Assembly: GCF_002532075.1 (NCBI RefSeq)
Contig: NZ_LYXE01000188.1
Coordinates: 62,001 to 126,000 of the forward strand
Direction of reading: 5' to 3'
Origin: Candidatus Chloroploca asiatica
GTDB lineage: Bacteria; Chloroflexota; Chloroflexia; Chloroflexales; Chloroflexaceae
DNA length: 64,000 nt
Position numbers and translations under genes: made by a program. Shown here in pieces: positions 26,390-35,419 of the stretch (position 1 is the stretch's first letter; each line of letters starts with the position of its first letter). The notes below the pieces were generated by a model. The model was not told the DNA's origin, made no database searches, and was given only the letters and a program-made list of their open reading frames with translations.

Positions 26390-27177
26390 GACACGTGATA
26401 ATTACCAGTCCTGCGAATGCAACCATCAAAATGATCCGCTCGCTGCGCCAGCGCAAGGCCCGGGAGGCGAGTGGGCTCTGTTTTGTCGAAGGGATTCGCC
26501 TGGTGACCGAGGCTGCCGAGGCCGGGGCTGAGTTGGTACAACTCGTGGTGGCCCCGGCGTTGCTGACCAGTGCGTTTGCGCACGACCTTGTGGAACAACT
26601 GGCTCGGCAGGGGATAGAGCGCATTGAGGTCTCGGCTGAGGTTTTTGCGAGTCTGTCGGCGAAAGACGGGCCACAGGGCCTGGCGGCGGTGGTGCGCCAG
26701 CGTTGGCTTGAGCTCGCCGAGGTGCGTCTGGATCAGGGGGCGCGGTGGGTTGCGCTGGTAGAACCAGCCGATCCTGGCAACCTGGGCACGATCATGCGCA
26801 CGGTTGATGGCGTCGGGGCGCGTGGGGTGATCATTGTTGAGCCAGCGGCCGATCCGTATGATCCGGCGGCGCTGCGGGCGAGCATGGGCGCGGCCTTTGC
26901 GGTGCCGCTTGTACGCACGTCATGGGCCGAACTGGCTGCTTGGAAGCGTGCCAACGGAGTCACCATGGTTGGCAGTAGCGACCAGGCGGCGACCGATTTT
27001 CGCCAGGCGGCCTACCCGACGCCGCTGGTGCTCTTGATGGGCAGTGAGCGCCAGGGGCTCAGCGCCGAACAGCAAGCACTCTGTGACCTGATGGTGGCGA
27101 TCCCGATGCGAGGACGCAGCGACTCGCTCAATCTGGCGGTCGCGACGGGTATTTTGTTGTACGAGCTTGCGTCATAA
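26386..27177 (+). CDS. SpoU/TrmH-family RNA 2'-O-methyltransferase
   Basis: A 263-residue SPOUT methyltransferase. The N-terminal substrate-binding part (SPANATIKMIRSLRQRKAREASGLCFVEG) matches the 23S rRNA-methylating TsnR/RlmB-like group. The three SPOUT motifs are PADPGNLGTIMRT, LLMGSERQGL and IPMRGRSDSLNLAVATGILLYE, which form the knotted SAM site. The start overlaps the oxidoreductase stop (ATGA at 26386). The exact nucleotide target is unknown. Such methyltransferases may be antibiotic-resistance or housekeeping enzymes; no resistance context is seen. Confidence 0.9.
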   Translation: MRHVIITSPANATIKMIRSLRQRKAREASGLCFVEGIRLVTEAAEAGAELVQLVVAPALLTSAFAHDLVEQLARQGIERIEVSAEVFASLSAKDGPQGLAAVVRQRWLELAEVRLDQGARWVALVEPADPGNLGTIMRTVDGVGARGVIIVEPAADPYDPAALRASMGAAFAVPLVRTSWAELAAWKRANGVTMVGSSDQAATDFRQAAYPTPLVLLMGSERQGLSAEQQALCDLMVAIPMRGRSDSLNLAVATGILLYELAS

Positions 27178-27289
27178 GCGGCAAATATTAACACTCCTCT
27201 AACGCGATATTAGCGTAGGACATGCAAAAAACAGGTACACTAGAGCCTAGAGAACGTGCAATGCATTTTAGGAGAGGAGCTAAAGAGAT

Positions 27290-29179
27290 ATGGGCAAGAT
27301 TGTTGGTATTGACCTGGGCACGACCAATTCATGTGTTGCGGTGATGGAAGGCGGCGACGCCGTGGTGATCCCGAATGCCGAGGGTAACCGCACTACACCG
27401 TCGGTCGTGGCCTTTGCCAAGAATGGTGAGCGCCTGGTTGGGCAGACGGCCAAGCGTCAGGCGACGATTAATCCTGAAAATACACTATATTCAGTCAAGC
27501 GTCTGATTGGACGTGATTTTGATGAGACGACCACCGAGCGCGAGATGATCTCGTACAAGGTGACCAAGGGCCCACGTGCCGATGTGCGCATCTATGTGCC
27601 TCAGACGAGCAAGGATTATGCGCCGCAAGAGATTTCGGCGATGGTCTTGCAGAAGCTCAAAGCTGATGCCGAGGCGTATCTTGGTGAGCCTGTCACCCAG
27701 GCGGTGATCACGGTGCCGGCCTACTTCAACGATAGTCAGCGCCAGGCGACCAAGGATGCGGGCAAGATTGCCGGCCTCGAAGTGCTGCGGATTATCAACG
27801 AGCCGACGGCAGCCGCGCTCGCGTATGGGCTTGACAAGAAGAAGGACGAGACCATTCTGGTTTTTGACCTTGGTGGTGGTACGTTCGACGTCTCGATTCT
27901 GGAAGTTGGTGATGGCATCGTTGAAGTGAAGTCCACCAGTGGCGATACGCACCTTGGTGGTGACGACTATGATGCGGCGGTGGTCGACTGGATTATTGAC
28001 GAGTTCCGCAAAGACCAGGGCATTGATCTGAGCAAAGATCGCCAGGCGTTGCAGCGGCTCAAAGAGGCGGCTGAGAAGGCCAAGATGGAGTTGTCGAGCG
28101 TCAGTGAGACCGAGATCAACCTGCCGTTCATTACGGCTGATGCGAGTGGCCCCAAGCACCTGGCGATGAAGTTGAGCCGTTCACGCTTCGAGCAGTTGAC
28201 CAGTGCGTTGACCGACCGGCTGCGTGGTCCGGTGACGCAAGCGATGAAGGATGCCGGGATGCAGCCTTCGCAGATTGACGAGGTTGTGCTGGTTGGTGGT
28301 TCAACCCGTATGCCAGTGGTGCAAGAGATTGTGCGGAAGATGATCGGCAAAGAGCCGAACAAGTCGGTCAATCCTGACGAAGTGGTCGCCGTTGGGGCTG
28401 CGATCCAGGGTGGTGTGCTTGGTGGCGATGTCAAGGGCGTTGTGTTGCTTGACGTAACGCCGCTCTCGCTTGGGGTGGAAACCCTCGGTGGCGTGATGAC
28501 CCGTCTGATCGAGCGCAACATGACCATTCCGACGCAGAAGACCGAGGTCTTCTCGACGGCGTCGGATGGCCAGACGGCAGTGGATATCCACATTCTGCAG
28601 GGTGAGCGCGAGATGGCGGGTGACAACATGACGCTTGGGCGCTTCCGGCTTGAGGGCATTCCTCCGGCGCCGCGGGGTATTCCGCAGATCGAGGTGACCT
28701 TTGATATTGATGCCAACGGCATTCTGAATGTCAGCGCCAAAGACAAAGCGACGAGCAAGGAGCAGCGCATTACGATCACGGCCAGCACGAATCTGGGCAA
28801 GGACGACGTCGAGCGCATGGTGCGTGAGGCTGAAGTCCATGCCGCTGAAGATAAGGCTCGTCGTGAAATGGTTGAACTCAAGAACCAGGCCGACACCCTT
28901 GCGTATCAGGGCGAAAAGACCCTGGCCGATCTTGGCGACAAGGTTGATACGATTGAGCGTGGGCGGATCGAGGGTATGATTAAGGATCTGCGTGATGCGA
29001 TCGCCCAGGAGGATCGCGAGCGCATCCAGAGCCTGATGAGCGAATTGCAGCCAGCGATCTACCAGCTTTCGCAGAATGCCTACAGCGAAGGTGCCGCTCA
29101 GGGGCAGCCCGGGGCAGAGGGCAAGAAGAATGACGATGGCGTCGTCGAGGGTGAGTACACCGTTGACGAAGGCCGTTAG
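27290..29179 (+). CDS. dnaK: Chaperone DnaK (Hsp70)
   Basis: A 629-residue Hsp70. [15 protein letters not shown] at the N-terminus, [27 protein letters not shown] and [13 protein letters not shown] mark the ATPase domain; the peptide-binding domain begins near [16 protein letters not shown]; the lid ends with the acidic [10 protein letters not shown]. An AGGAGAGGAG ribosome site lies at 27270-27279. No grpE, dnaJ or hrcA is adjacent. I found no clear CIRCE operator: TTAACACTC upstream resembles one arm only. Confidence 0.98.
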   Translation: MGKIVGIDLGTTNSCVAVMEGGDAVVIPNAEGNRTTPSVVAFAKNGERLVGQTAKRQATINPENTLYSVKRLIGRDFDETTTEREMISYKVTKGPRADVRIYVPQTSKDYAPQEISAMVLQKLKADAEAYLGEPVTQAVITVPAYFNDSQRQATKDAGKIAGLEVLRIINEPTAAALAYGLDKKKDETILVFDLGGGTFDVSILEVGDGIVEVKSTSGDTHLGGDDYDAAVVDWIIDEFRKDQGIDLSKDRQALQRLKEAAEKAKMELSSVSETEINLPFITADASGPKHLAMKLSRSRFEQLTSALTDRLRGPVTQAMKDAGMQPSQIDEVVLVGGSTRMPVVQEIVRKMIGKEPNKSVNPDEVVAVGAAIQGGVLGGDVKGVVLLDVTPLSLGVETLGGVMTRLIERNMTIPTQKTEVFSTASDGQTAVDIHILQGEREMAGDNMTLGRFRLEGIPPAPRGIPQIEVTFDIDANGILNVSAKDKATSKEQRITITASTNLGKDDVERMVREAEVHAAEDKARREMVELKNQADTLAYQGEKTLADLGDKVDTIERGRIEGMIKDLRDAIAQEDRERIQSLMSELQPAIYQLSQNAYSEGAAQGQPGAEGKKNDDGVVEGEYTVDEGR

Positions 29180-29191
29180 ACAGAACTAACC

Positions 29192-29247
29192 GTCTCGGCA
29201 TAACACAAACGAGGGGCGAGCGCCCCTCGTTTGTGTTATGCCGAGAC
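29192..29247. terminator. Perfect 27-bp hairpin between dnaK and the SGNH hydrolase
   Basis: Arms 29192-29218 and 29221-29247 are perfectly complementary; the tip is GAGGGGCG-AG-CGCCCCTC. It lies between convergent stops at 29179 and 29252 and can end both transcripts. It differs in tip sequence from the CCAGC family but has the same long-stem, tiny-loop form. Confidence 0.88.
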
Positions 29248-29251
29248 AATG

Positions 29252-30163
29252 TCACTGGGCCACGAGCGGCAGGAAGGCTTTGAGGCGATAGCCGCTGGTC
29301 AGGAAGAACTGGTCGGCGATGACGCGGTGGCCTGCCTCGCGAGGGTGAAAGTCGAAGAGGCGTTCCAGGTCAGTCGGGTTGAAAGGGGGCAACGCCGGAT
29401 ACGGGCGGGTCACAAAGATCAGTTCGGCTTCACGTCCCTGGAAGGGGGTAAAGACATCAACCACGGCGATCCCACGTGCGGCAGCCTCTTCTTCAATGAT
29501 GGCATTGAAACGGGGCAGTTCGACATCGGGATTCGCGGGTAGAAATGGTTGGTAGGCAGGCAGATCGTACAAGCCCGGATACGGATTGTAGTAGTTCATG
29601 ATCAGCAGATCGCCGGTGCGCTGCCCTTCAACGGTGAGCGCGGCTACGAGATCATCAAGAATTTTGCTCAGATTGGCGCGAAAGAGGCTCAGCGCTTGAT
29701 CGACATTCGGTGGCGGTGGGTTGCCTGGAGTTGGTGGTTGCACCACGGCAGCCGCATCATTGCCGCCGATGCTCAGCGTTACGGGGCTCACCACACGCCC
29801 GGCAGTGCGTTCGGTGGTGATGAAGGCGACGGCGCGATCGAGTTGACTGGTCTCGGTCACGATCTCGGTCGCGATAAAGGAGCTACTTGTTTCGCCACTG
29901 CCAACCCCGAGATTCGTGAAGGTCATGGCGGGGTTGATCTGGCGAAGAGATGCAAACAAGAGATCAGGATAGCCGGGGAGACCGTCGTCATTGGCTGCGA
30001 CCTCGCTTCCCGTGGCGAGCGAATCGCCCAGGGCGAGGTAGACATCGCCAGGGCCGACGTTACCCGGTGGCAACTGATTGGCCGCCCTGGTTGGCAGCAC
30101 AAAGAGCGGCATTAGGGCAATGAGCATTAGGATTAGCAACCCTCGACGTAGACTGCGCATCAT
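29252..30163 (-). CDS. Secreted SGNH/GDSL hydrolase with C-terminal FLP tail
   Basis: A 303-residue exported esterase-like protein. The signal peptide is LLILMLIALMPLFVLPTRAA. Catalytic blocks are LALGDSLATG (Ser), LSIGGND (Gly/Asn oxyanion) and FDFHPREAGH (Asp and His). The C-terminus is RLKAFLPLVAQ. Start at 30163 (ATG-ATG) was chosen over an upstream frame that runs into a repeat, because the signal peptide begins here and AGAAAGG lies upstream. Substrates could be acylated polysaccharides or lipids; not determinable. It is transcribed towards dnaK. Confidence 0.88.
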   Translation of the reverse strand: MMRSLRRGLLILMLIALMPLFVLPTRAANQLPPGNVGPGDVYLALGDSLATGSEVAANDDGLPGYPDLLFASLRQINPAMTFTNLGVGSGETSSSFIATEIVTETSQLDRAVAFITTERTAGRVVSPVTLSIGGNDAAAVVQPPTPGNPPPPNVDQALSLFRANLSKILDDLVAALTVEGQRTGDLLIMNYYNPYPGLYDLPAYQPFLPANPDVELPRFNAIIEEEAAARGIAVVDVFTPFQGREAELIFVTRPYPALPPFNPTDLERLFDFHPREAGHRVIADQFFLTSGYRLKAFLPLVAQ

Positions 30164-30221
30164 GACACGGCCTTTCTGTTGAATGTGATTGATTGTTGCT
30201 TCTAGTATAGACGCTCTATCA

Positions 30222-30292
30222 GGGCACCCGCAAGGGGTGCCCCTACACCGGATCCGGCCCCCGGCCTGTAGGGGCACCCCTTGCGGGTGCCC
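30222..30292. repeat. 26-bp-arm palindrome of GCAAGGGGTGCCCCTACA type
   Basis: Arms 30222-30247 and 30267-30292 are perfectly complementary around a 19-base GC-rich centre. It resembles dispersed intergenic palindromes seen in many bacteria. It lies upstream of the SGNH gene and downstream of the DUF2227 gene on the minus strand. Confidence 0.85.
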
Positions 30293-30364
30293 TTGCGGGT
30301 GCCCTTGCGGGTGCCCTTGCGGGTGCCCTTGCGGGTGCCCTTGCGGGTGCCCTTGCGGGTGCCT
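30281..30364. repeat. 12-bp tandem repeat TTGCGGGTGCCC, seven copies
   Basis: Seven head-to-tail copies, the last one base short. The first copy is the end of the right arm of the adjoining palindrome, so the array looks like an expansion of that arm. The rest of the gap up to 30462 shows no gene. Confidence 0.9.
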
Positions 30365-30462
30365 TGGCGGGGTGCATACACAGAAGATGCAATCGCCCTA
30401 GCATCTGCCCCACCTCCCATGGTGTTTGTGGGCGGCAGAGCCGCCATCAAGCATCATCCAAC

Positions 30463-31068
30463 CTACCAACGCACACGACGCTGATGGATTGAGCCGTCGT
30501 GTCCACGATAGCTGCGCGTGATGCGAATGCCAAAGATCCGGAGGAACCGCTGCCCATTGGTGACACTCCAATCAGCAATGGTATGCGCCGCGCTGCCCGT
30601 GCAAAAGCCAAATAAGACAGCCACGCTGACCTCGGGGTTGGCACTCAGCCAGGCACGCATATACTGGTACAGCTGCATGTGATAATCGGGCACAACGAGG
30701 CCCAGTTGTGCCATCACCCAGACCCAGAAGAAGAGCAGCAGCGTTACCACCAGATAGAAATAGGCCAGACGGAGGAGCGGAGAAAAAATGAGACTATGGC
30801 TAAAGAAATGGCGATGAGGGATGATACGCATATACGGACGCCAGATCCAGTAGAAGACCCCCCAACGATTATCAATTTTCGAATCAAGATCAAGATCTGG
30901 TGAAAAGAGGATACCCGAAACGAGATGCGACCCGACAAGCCAGAGGGTCAGCATGACCGCATCAGCATGCCCTCGTTGCATCGTTTCGCTCAGATAGCCA
31001 TACGACACCGGGGCCATGACAGCCCCACTGGCGACAGTAATCAGATCGTGGGTACGTGCATCAGGCAT
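30463..31068 (-). CDS. DUF2227-type metal-binding membrane protein
   Basis: A 201-residue membrane protein. It begins MPDARTHDLITVASG and has GSHLVSGILFSPDLDLDS, HRHFFSHSLIFSP and GSAAHTIADW, giving the conserved His/Asp set of the DUF2227 putative metal-binding family, also found in cyanobacteria. The pattern is related to YdjM-like membrane-bound metal-dependent hydrolases. Two or three membrane helices are evident (YFYLVVTLLLFFWVWVMAQLG is the clearest). Function unknown. It is divergent from the AlbA_2 gene. Confidence 0.8.
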   Translation of the reverse strand: MPDARTHDLITVASGAVMAPVSYGYLSETMQRGHADAVMLTLWLVGSHLVSGILFSPDLDLDSKIDNRWGVFYWIWRPYMRIIPHRHFFSHSLIFSPLLRLAYFYLVVTLLLFFWVWVMAQLGLVVPDYHMQLYQYMRAWLSANPEVSVAVLFGFCTGSAAHTIADWSVTNGQRFLRIFGIRITRSYRGHDGSIHQRRVRW

Positions 31069-31089
31069 TCGCCAAACTCCTCACATGTA

Positions 31090-31098
31090 TGCTACAAT
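31090..31098 (+). promoter_or_regulatory. Extended -10 promoter candidate for the AlbA_2 gene
   Basis: TGCTACAAT fits TGnTAnAAT. The chosen start codon is at 31130, which allows a leader of about 25 bases. Confidence 0.5.
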
Positions 31099-31129
31099 AT
31101 ATATCAAGCATAGCTCAAGTGTGCGTTTC

Positions 31130-32539
31130 ATGCAAGTATTACCTGAACTGACCATGATCCTGGCCGCAGGCGAAGGGCCGCACGTGGCCTTTGCGCGTGA
31201 ACGGGCGCGTGTTGATGAGGTGGCCGAGACCCTCGTGGCCTTTGCGAATAGCGCCGGGGGGACGCTGGTGGTTGGCGTGAGCGGGCGCATCCGGGCCAAG
31301 GTTGAAGGGCTCGCTGATGCGCTCGCTGCCCGCGAGTTGTTGCTCGACGCGGCGCTCGCCTGTACACCACCCTTGATTTTGCCGTTGCCCCGCGAGGTAC
31401 AGCACGACGGGAAGCAGCTGCTGCTGCTCACGGTGCCGGCGGGCCTTTCGCAAGTTTATGCGCTCCACGGCAAGTATGTGCGCCGCGAAGGTGCCACGAA
31501 TCAGCCGCTCGCCCCTGAAGCGCTCCGTCGTCTGTTGCTCGAACGCGGCGAGGTAAGCTGGGAACGCTCGGTGCCCGAAGGGGCAACGCTTGACGAGCTT
31601 GATCCGGTCAGCATCGAGGCCTATACCCGACGGGTGGGGCTTGATGCCACCGAGGAGGCGCTCGGCTTGCTCTACCGGCGTGGAGCTGTCGTGCCGATGC
31701 AACCCCTGGCTGAGGCGAACCCAACGTGGCAGCCGACCAATGCCGGGTTCCTGCTCTTTGCCCAGCGCATCGAGGCGCGGTATCCCCAGGCTGAAATGAC
31801 GCTTGTCCATTACCGTGGCTACGATATGGCTGATGTTTTTGAGCGTGAAGATATTCGTGCGCCACTCGTCGAGATGATTCGACGCGCCGAACGGTGGCTG
31901 AGCGAGCATATCCGCAAAGGAAGCCGGATGGTCGGCTTTGAACGCCAGGATTGGACACAATTCCCGCCGGGTGCGGTGCGTGAGGCACTGGTGAATGCTG
32001 TCGCCCATCGTGATTACAGTGTGCGTGGTGAGGGAATCCGGGTGTCGCTCTTTAGCGACCGGCTCGAGGTCTATTCACCAGGGCGACTGCCCGGCCATGT
32101 GACGCTGCACAATCTGGTCGAAGAACGCTACTCACGCAACGAGAGTCTGGTGCAGGTACTGGCTGATTATGGCCTGATCGAACGCCTCGGCTACGGCATT
32201 GATCGTATGTTGCGCCAGATGGCCGAGGCCAACCTGCCGCCACCGGTCTTCCGCGAAACGGCGGCCGGCTTTCTCGTCACCCTCCAGGGGCAACCGCTTG
32301 AGGCCTACGGGCCAGACGGCTTTGATACCCGCGAATGGGTGCGCCTCGGGCTCAACGAGCGCCAGATCGCCGCGTTGCTGCATCTGGCCGCCGAGCATCG
32401 CATCACGAACCGGGATCTGCAAGAGCAGTATGCCGAGGTTAGCCCCGAGACGATTCGCCGCGATCTGGCTGACCTGGTTGACCGGGGGTTGTTGTTGAAG
32501 GTCGGCGATAAACGAGCGACCTACTATATTCTGAAATAA
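31130..32539 (+). CDS. AlbA_2-domain ATP-binding transcriptional regulator-like protein
   Basis: A 469-residue protein. The N-terminus (VAETLVAFANSAGGTLVVGVSG) is an AlbA_2/Schlafen-type domain; the middle (FPPGAVREALVNAVAHRDYSVRGEGIRVSLFSDRLEVYSPG) is the HATPase_c_4-like part of this family; the C-terminus (ITNRDLQEQYAEVSPETIRRDLADLVDRGLL) is a winged helix like that of DeoR regulators. Members are annotated as putative transcriptional regulators or helicase-like proteins, with little experimental basis. ATG 31130 was picked since the promoter ends just before; ATG 31154 is an alternative. Four bases separate its stop from the next gene. Confidence 0.8.
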   Translation: MQVLPELTMILAAGEGPHVAFARERARVDEVAETLVAFANSAGGTLVVGVSGRIRAKVEGLADALAARELLLDAALACTPPLILPLPREVQHDGKQLLLLTVPAGLSQVYALHGKYVRREGATNQPLAPEALRRLLLERGEVSWERSVPEGATLDELDPVSIEAYTRRVGLDATEEALGLLYRRGAVVPMQPLAEANPTWQPTNAGFLLFAQRIEARYPQAEMTLVHYRGYDMADVFEREDIRAPLVEMIRRAERWLSEHIRKGSRMVGFERQDWTQFPPGAVREALVNAVAHRDYSVRGEGIRVSLFSDRLEVYSPGRLPGHVTLHNLVEERYSRNESLVQVLADYGLIERLGYGIDRMLRQMAEANLPPPVFRETAAGFLVTLQGQPLEAYGPDGFDTREWVRLGLNERQIAALLHLAAEHRITNRDLQEQYAEVSPETIRRDLADLVDRGLLLKVGDKRATYYILK

Positions 32540-32543
32540 GCCG

Positions 32544-33254
32544 ATGATCATTGTCTTGCAGCGCCCACAGGATGTGCGCAATATCGGAGCCGTTGTGCGT
32601 GCGATGCTCAATTTTGGCTTTGCCGAGCTCCGTCTGGTTGAACCAGTTCCCTTCGCCGAGGCTGACCTGTTCGGCATTGCGCATCGGAGTGAAAACCTCG
32701 TTGCGCACATCCGATATGAGGCCGATCTCGCCGTGGCCCTCGCCGAAGCGCGGTTTGTCGTCGGCACAAGCGAACGCAGTCACCCCGGAAGGGTGATGCG
32801 TCACGATCTACGCGCTTTGGCCCATGAACTCGTGGTGCGCGAGGCAACTGCCGGACCAGTCGCCCTGCTCTTTGGCCCCGAAGATCACGGACTCGACAAC
32901 GAGGCGCTTGATCGCTGCGATTGCGTGCTCAGTTTGCCGACGGAACCAGGCTACCCATCACTCAATCTGGCGCAGGCTGTTATGCTCATTCTCTACGAAT
33001 TGCGTATGGCCGGAGATGAATCTGTTGCAATGCCTGAACGCATGCGCGAACCAGCCACGCTTGCCGAACGCGAACGCTTTGCCACCGTCTTGAGCGAACT
33101 TGTCGCGACAACTGGCTTTATCAAATCGGGTGACGGCACAACCACACTTCGTCGGCTGCGCAACCTCATCTTCCGCGCCCAACCAGAGCGCAGTGAACTT
33201 GCCTTGCTAACGGCACTCTTCCGTGAGGTGATCATTGCCTTACGGCGTAGGTAA
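32544..33254 (+). CDS. TrmJ-like tRNA 2'-O-methyltransferase
   Basis: A 236-residue SPOUT enzyme. LQRPQDVRNIGAVVRAM, LLFGPEDHGLDNEALDRCD and LPTEPGYPSLNLAQAVMLILYEL are the three motifs of the TrmJ/LasT group, which 2'-O-methylates position 32 of some tRNAs. A C-terminal helical extension is kept. It lies 4 bp after the AlbA_2 gene, so the two are probably in one transcript. Confidence 0.88.
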   Translation: MIIVLQRPQDVRNIGAVVRAMLNFGFAELRLVEPVPFAEADLFGIAHRSENLVAHIRYEADLAVALAEARFVVGTSERSHPGRVMRHDLRALAHELVVREATAGPVALLFGPEDHGLDNEALDRCDCVLSLPTEPGYPSLNLAQAVMLILYELRMAGDESVAMPERMREPATLAERERFATVLSELVATTGFIKSGDGTTTLRRLRNLIFRAQPERSELALLTALFREVIIALRRR

Positions 33255-33304
33255 TGTGCTATATACTTAGGCAAATGTCTCAGGCTATCAAAGGAGAAGC
33301 TACC

Positions 33305-33352
33305 ATGACAGGGCGTGTCGCAATTGTGACCGGTGGGGGAAGCGGGAGTTGA
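33305..33352 (+). pseudogene. Remnant of an SDR (short-chain dehydrogenase) gene start
   Basis: A 15-codon frame with its own AAAGGAG ribosome site about 10 bases upstream encodes [15 protein letters not shown] and stops at 33350. This is the first beta strand and TGGGSG nucleotide-binding loop of a classical SDR (normally TGGGSGIG). The rest of the gene is missing and the pepF ribosome site follows at once. It looks like the 5' end left by a deletion. It could alternatively act as a leader peptide for pepF. Confidence 0.65.
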
Positions 33353-33365
33353 AAGGAACGTTTGT

Positions 33366-35165
33366 ATGAGTCTTGTGGAACGGAATGCTCTTCCTGTCGC
33401 ATATACGTGGGATGCCCACAGTGTGTTTGGTGATGATACGGCGTGGCAAGCGGCGCTTGATGAAGTGACTAGTCACATTGAGGGGTTGCAGGCCTTTCAA
33501 GGCCGCCTCGCCGAAGGACCAGCGGTACTAGCTGATTACCTTGAACTCGCCGAGCACGTCCTGCGTCTGAGTGGCAAGGTGTCGGTCTATGCGCGCATGT
33601 TTTATGCCGTCAATACCCTCGACCAGACGGCCAAAGCACGCGTCGATCGTGCGGCATCCTTGCAGGTACGCCTGGGCACGGCGACGGCTTTTAGTGGTCC
33701 GGAATTGCTTGCGCTTGGGGCCGCCACGCTGCAACAATGGGTCGCCCAAGAGCCGCGCCTGGTGATCTTTGCGCATCACTTCGACCGGCTACACCGATCT
33801 GCGCCCCATGTGCGTTCGGCTGAGGTCGAAGCGCTGTTGCGCCAGGCCAGTGAACCCTTTGATGCCGCGGCAACTGTCCACGGCATCCTGACTAATGCCG
33901 ATCTGCGGTTTGAACCTGCGCGCGACCAGACAGGCGAGACCTACGAGCTTGCCCAGGGCAATATCAATGCGCTGGTGACCCATATCGATCCGGCGGTGCG
34001 CAAGAGCGCATGGCACAACTATGCCGATGCACATCTGGCGCTGAAAAATACGATGGCCACCTGTCTCGCCACCGAGGTGCGCCGCAACGTCTTCCTTGCC
34101 CGCGCCCGCAGCTACCGTTCGGCACTTGATGCGGCGCTCACGCCCAACCACATTCCGCTTGAGGTCTTTCACCAATTGATTGCGACCTTCAAACGGCATC
34201 TGCCGACCTGGCACCGCTACTGGCGTCTGCGCCGACGTGTGCTTGGCGGGCAACCGTTGCATGTCTATGACACCAAAGCACCTCTGACCCAACAGCCGCT
34301 CAAGGTACCCTATAATCAAGCCGTGACCTGGATCTGTGAAGGCATGGCCCCACTTGGCGAGGAGTATGTGAGCACGATGCGCCGAGGCCTCGTCGAGCAA
34401 CGCTGGGTCGATGTCTATCCCAACCGAGGCAAACGGGCCGGAGCCTTCTCGATGGGCTCGCCAGGGACACATCCCTTCATTATGATGTCGTACAACGACG
34501 ATATTTTTGGGCTCAGCACGCTGGCCCACGAACTCGGGCACTCGATGCACTCGTACTATACCCGTAGCACGCAGCCCTACGTCTATAGCAACTACGGGCT
34601 CTTTCTCGCCGAAGTCGCCTCGAACTTCAATCAAGCCCTGGTGCGCAAACACCTGCTTGAACGTCTGACAAGCCGTGACGAGCAGATTACGCTGCTCGAA
34701 GAGGCGATGGCGAATTTCCATCGCTACTTCTTTATCATGCCGACCCTGGCCCGCTTCGAACTGGCGATCCACGAGCGCATCGAGGCAGGACAGGCGCTCA
34801 CCGCCGATGACTTGATTAAGCTGATGGCCGATCTTTTTGCCGAAGGATATGGCGACGAGGTCGTCGTGGATCGTGAACGCGTCGGGTCAACCTGGATGCA
34901 ATTCTCGACGCATCTGTATGCCAACTTTTATGTCTACCAGTATGCGACGGGCATTTCAGGTGCCCACGCGCTTGCCGAGGGAGTCCTGGCGCAGCACGAG
35001 GGGGCGGTCGAACGCTACCTCGCTTTCCTCAAAGCGGGCAGTTCACGCTACCCGCTCGATACGCTGCGTCACGCCGGGGTAGACATGAGCAGTGCGGAAC
35101 CCGTTGAGCAGACGTTTGCGGTGATGGAACAGTATATCGAGCGCCTCGAAGCGTTACTTGGATAA
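33366..35165 (+). CDS. pepF: Oligoendopeptidase F (M3 family metallopeptidase)
   Basis: A 599-residue cytosolic zinc peptidase that trims short peptides. The zinc motif HELGH is in [16 protein letters not shown] and the third ligand Glu is in [34 protein letters not shown], just before the zinc motif, is typical of PepF. An AAAGGA site at 33352-33357 lies eight bases before ATG 33366, which decides the start. A hairpin follows the stop. Confidence 0.95.
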   Translation: MSLVERNALPVAYTWDAHSVFGDDTAWQAALDEVTSHIEGLQAFQGRLAEGPAVLADYLELAEHVLRLSGKVSVYARMFYAVNTLDQTAKARVDRAASLQVRLGTATAFSGPELLALGAATLQQWVAQEPRLVIFAHHFDRLHRSAPHVRSAEVEALLRQASEPFDAAATVHGILTNADLRFEPARDQTGETYELAQGNINALVTHIDPAVRKSAWHNYADAHLALKNTMATCLATEVRRNVFLARARSYRSALDAALTPNHIPLEVFHQLIATFKRHLPTWHRYWRLRRRVLGGQPLHVYDTKAPLTQQPLKVPYNQAVTWICEGMAPLGEEYVSTMRRGLVEQRWVDVYPNRGKRAGAFSMGSPGTHPFIMMSYNDDIFGLSTLAHELGHSMHSYYTRSTQPYVYSNYGLFLAEVASNFNQALVRKHLLERLTSRDEQITLLEEAMANFHRYFFIMPTLARFELAIHERIEAGQALTADDLIKLMADLFAEGYGDEVVVDRERVGSTWMQFSTHLYANFYVYQYATGISGAHALAEGVLAQHEGAVERYLAFLKAGSSRYPLDTLRHAGVDMSSAEPVEQTFAVMEQYIERLEALLG

Positions 35166-35170
35166 ATGCG

Positions 35171-35205
35171 TAGCCGCCGCACGGTGCCGCCTCGTGCGGC
35201 GGCTA
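35171..35205. terminator. Hairpin between convergent pepF and the DUF951 gene
   Basis: TAGCCGCCGCACG (35171-35183) pairs with 35193-35205 around a nine-base loop. It lies 6 bp after both stops (35165 and 35211) and can serve both directions. Confidence 0.8.
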
Positions 35206-35210
35206 TGCAC

Positions 35211-35417
35211 TTACGCGTCATTTGCACGTCGCACAAAGCGTTTGATACGGCGTTCGCATTCTGCCCGGGGGAGCATAATTTTGCGCCCACAGGTTTCGCA
35301 ACGCATGCCGATATCGGCACCAAGCCGCACGATCCGCCACGTATCACCACCACACGGATGCGCTTTACGCGTCTGCACGAGATCATCTATCTGAAGGTCA
35401 AGCGGTGGTTTCGACAC
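35211..35417 (-). CDS. DUF951 family small zinc-ribbon-like protein
   Basis: A 68-residue protein matching DUF951: LQIDDLVQTRKAHPCGG, WRIVRLGADIGMRCETCGRKIMLPRAECERRIKRFV. Three Cys (one in HPCGG, two in CETC) suggest a small metal site. Function is unknown; the family is widespread in Firmicutes and Chloroflexota, often next to translation or ychF-type genes. It starts 2 bases after the mazG stop and is last in the lepA operon. Confidence 0.88.
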   Translation of the reverse strand: MSKPPLDLQIDDLVQTRKAHPCGGDTWRIVRLGADIGMRCETCGRKIMLPRAECERRIKRFVRRANDA

Positions 35418-35419
35418 GG

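Noticed and set aside
27184-27215. Possible CIRCE heat-shock operator before dnaK
   Set aside because: TTAACACTC resembles the left CIRCE arm, but no matching GAGTGCTAA-type arm follows at the required distance.
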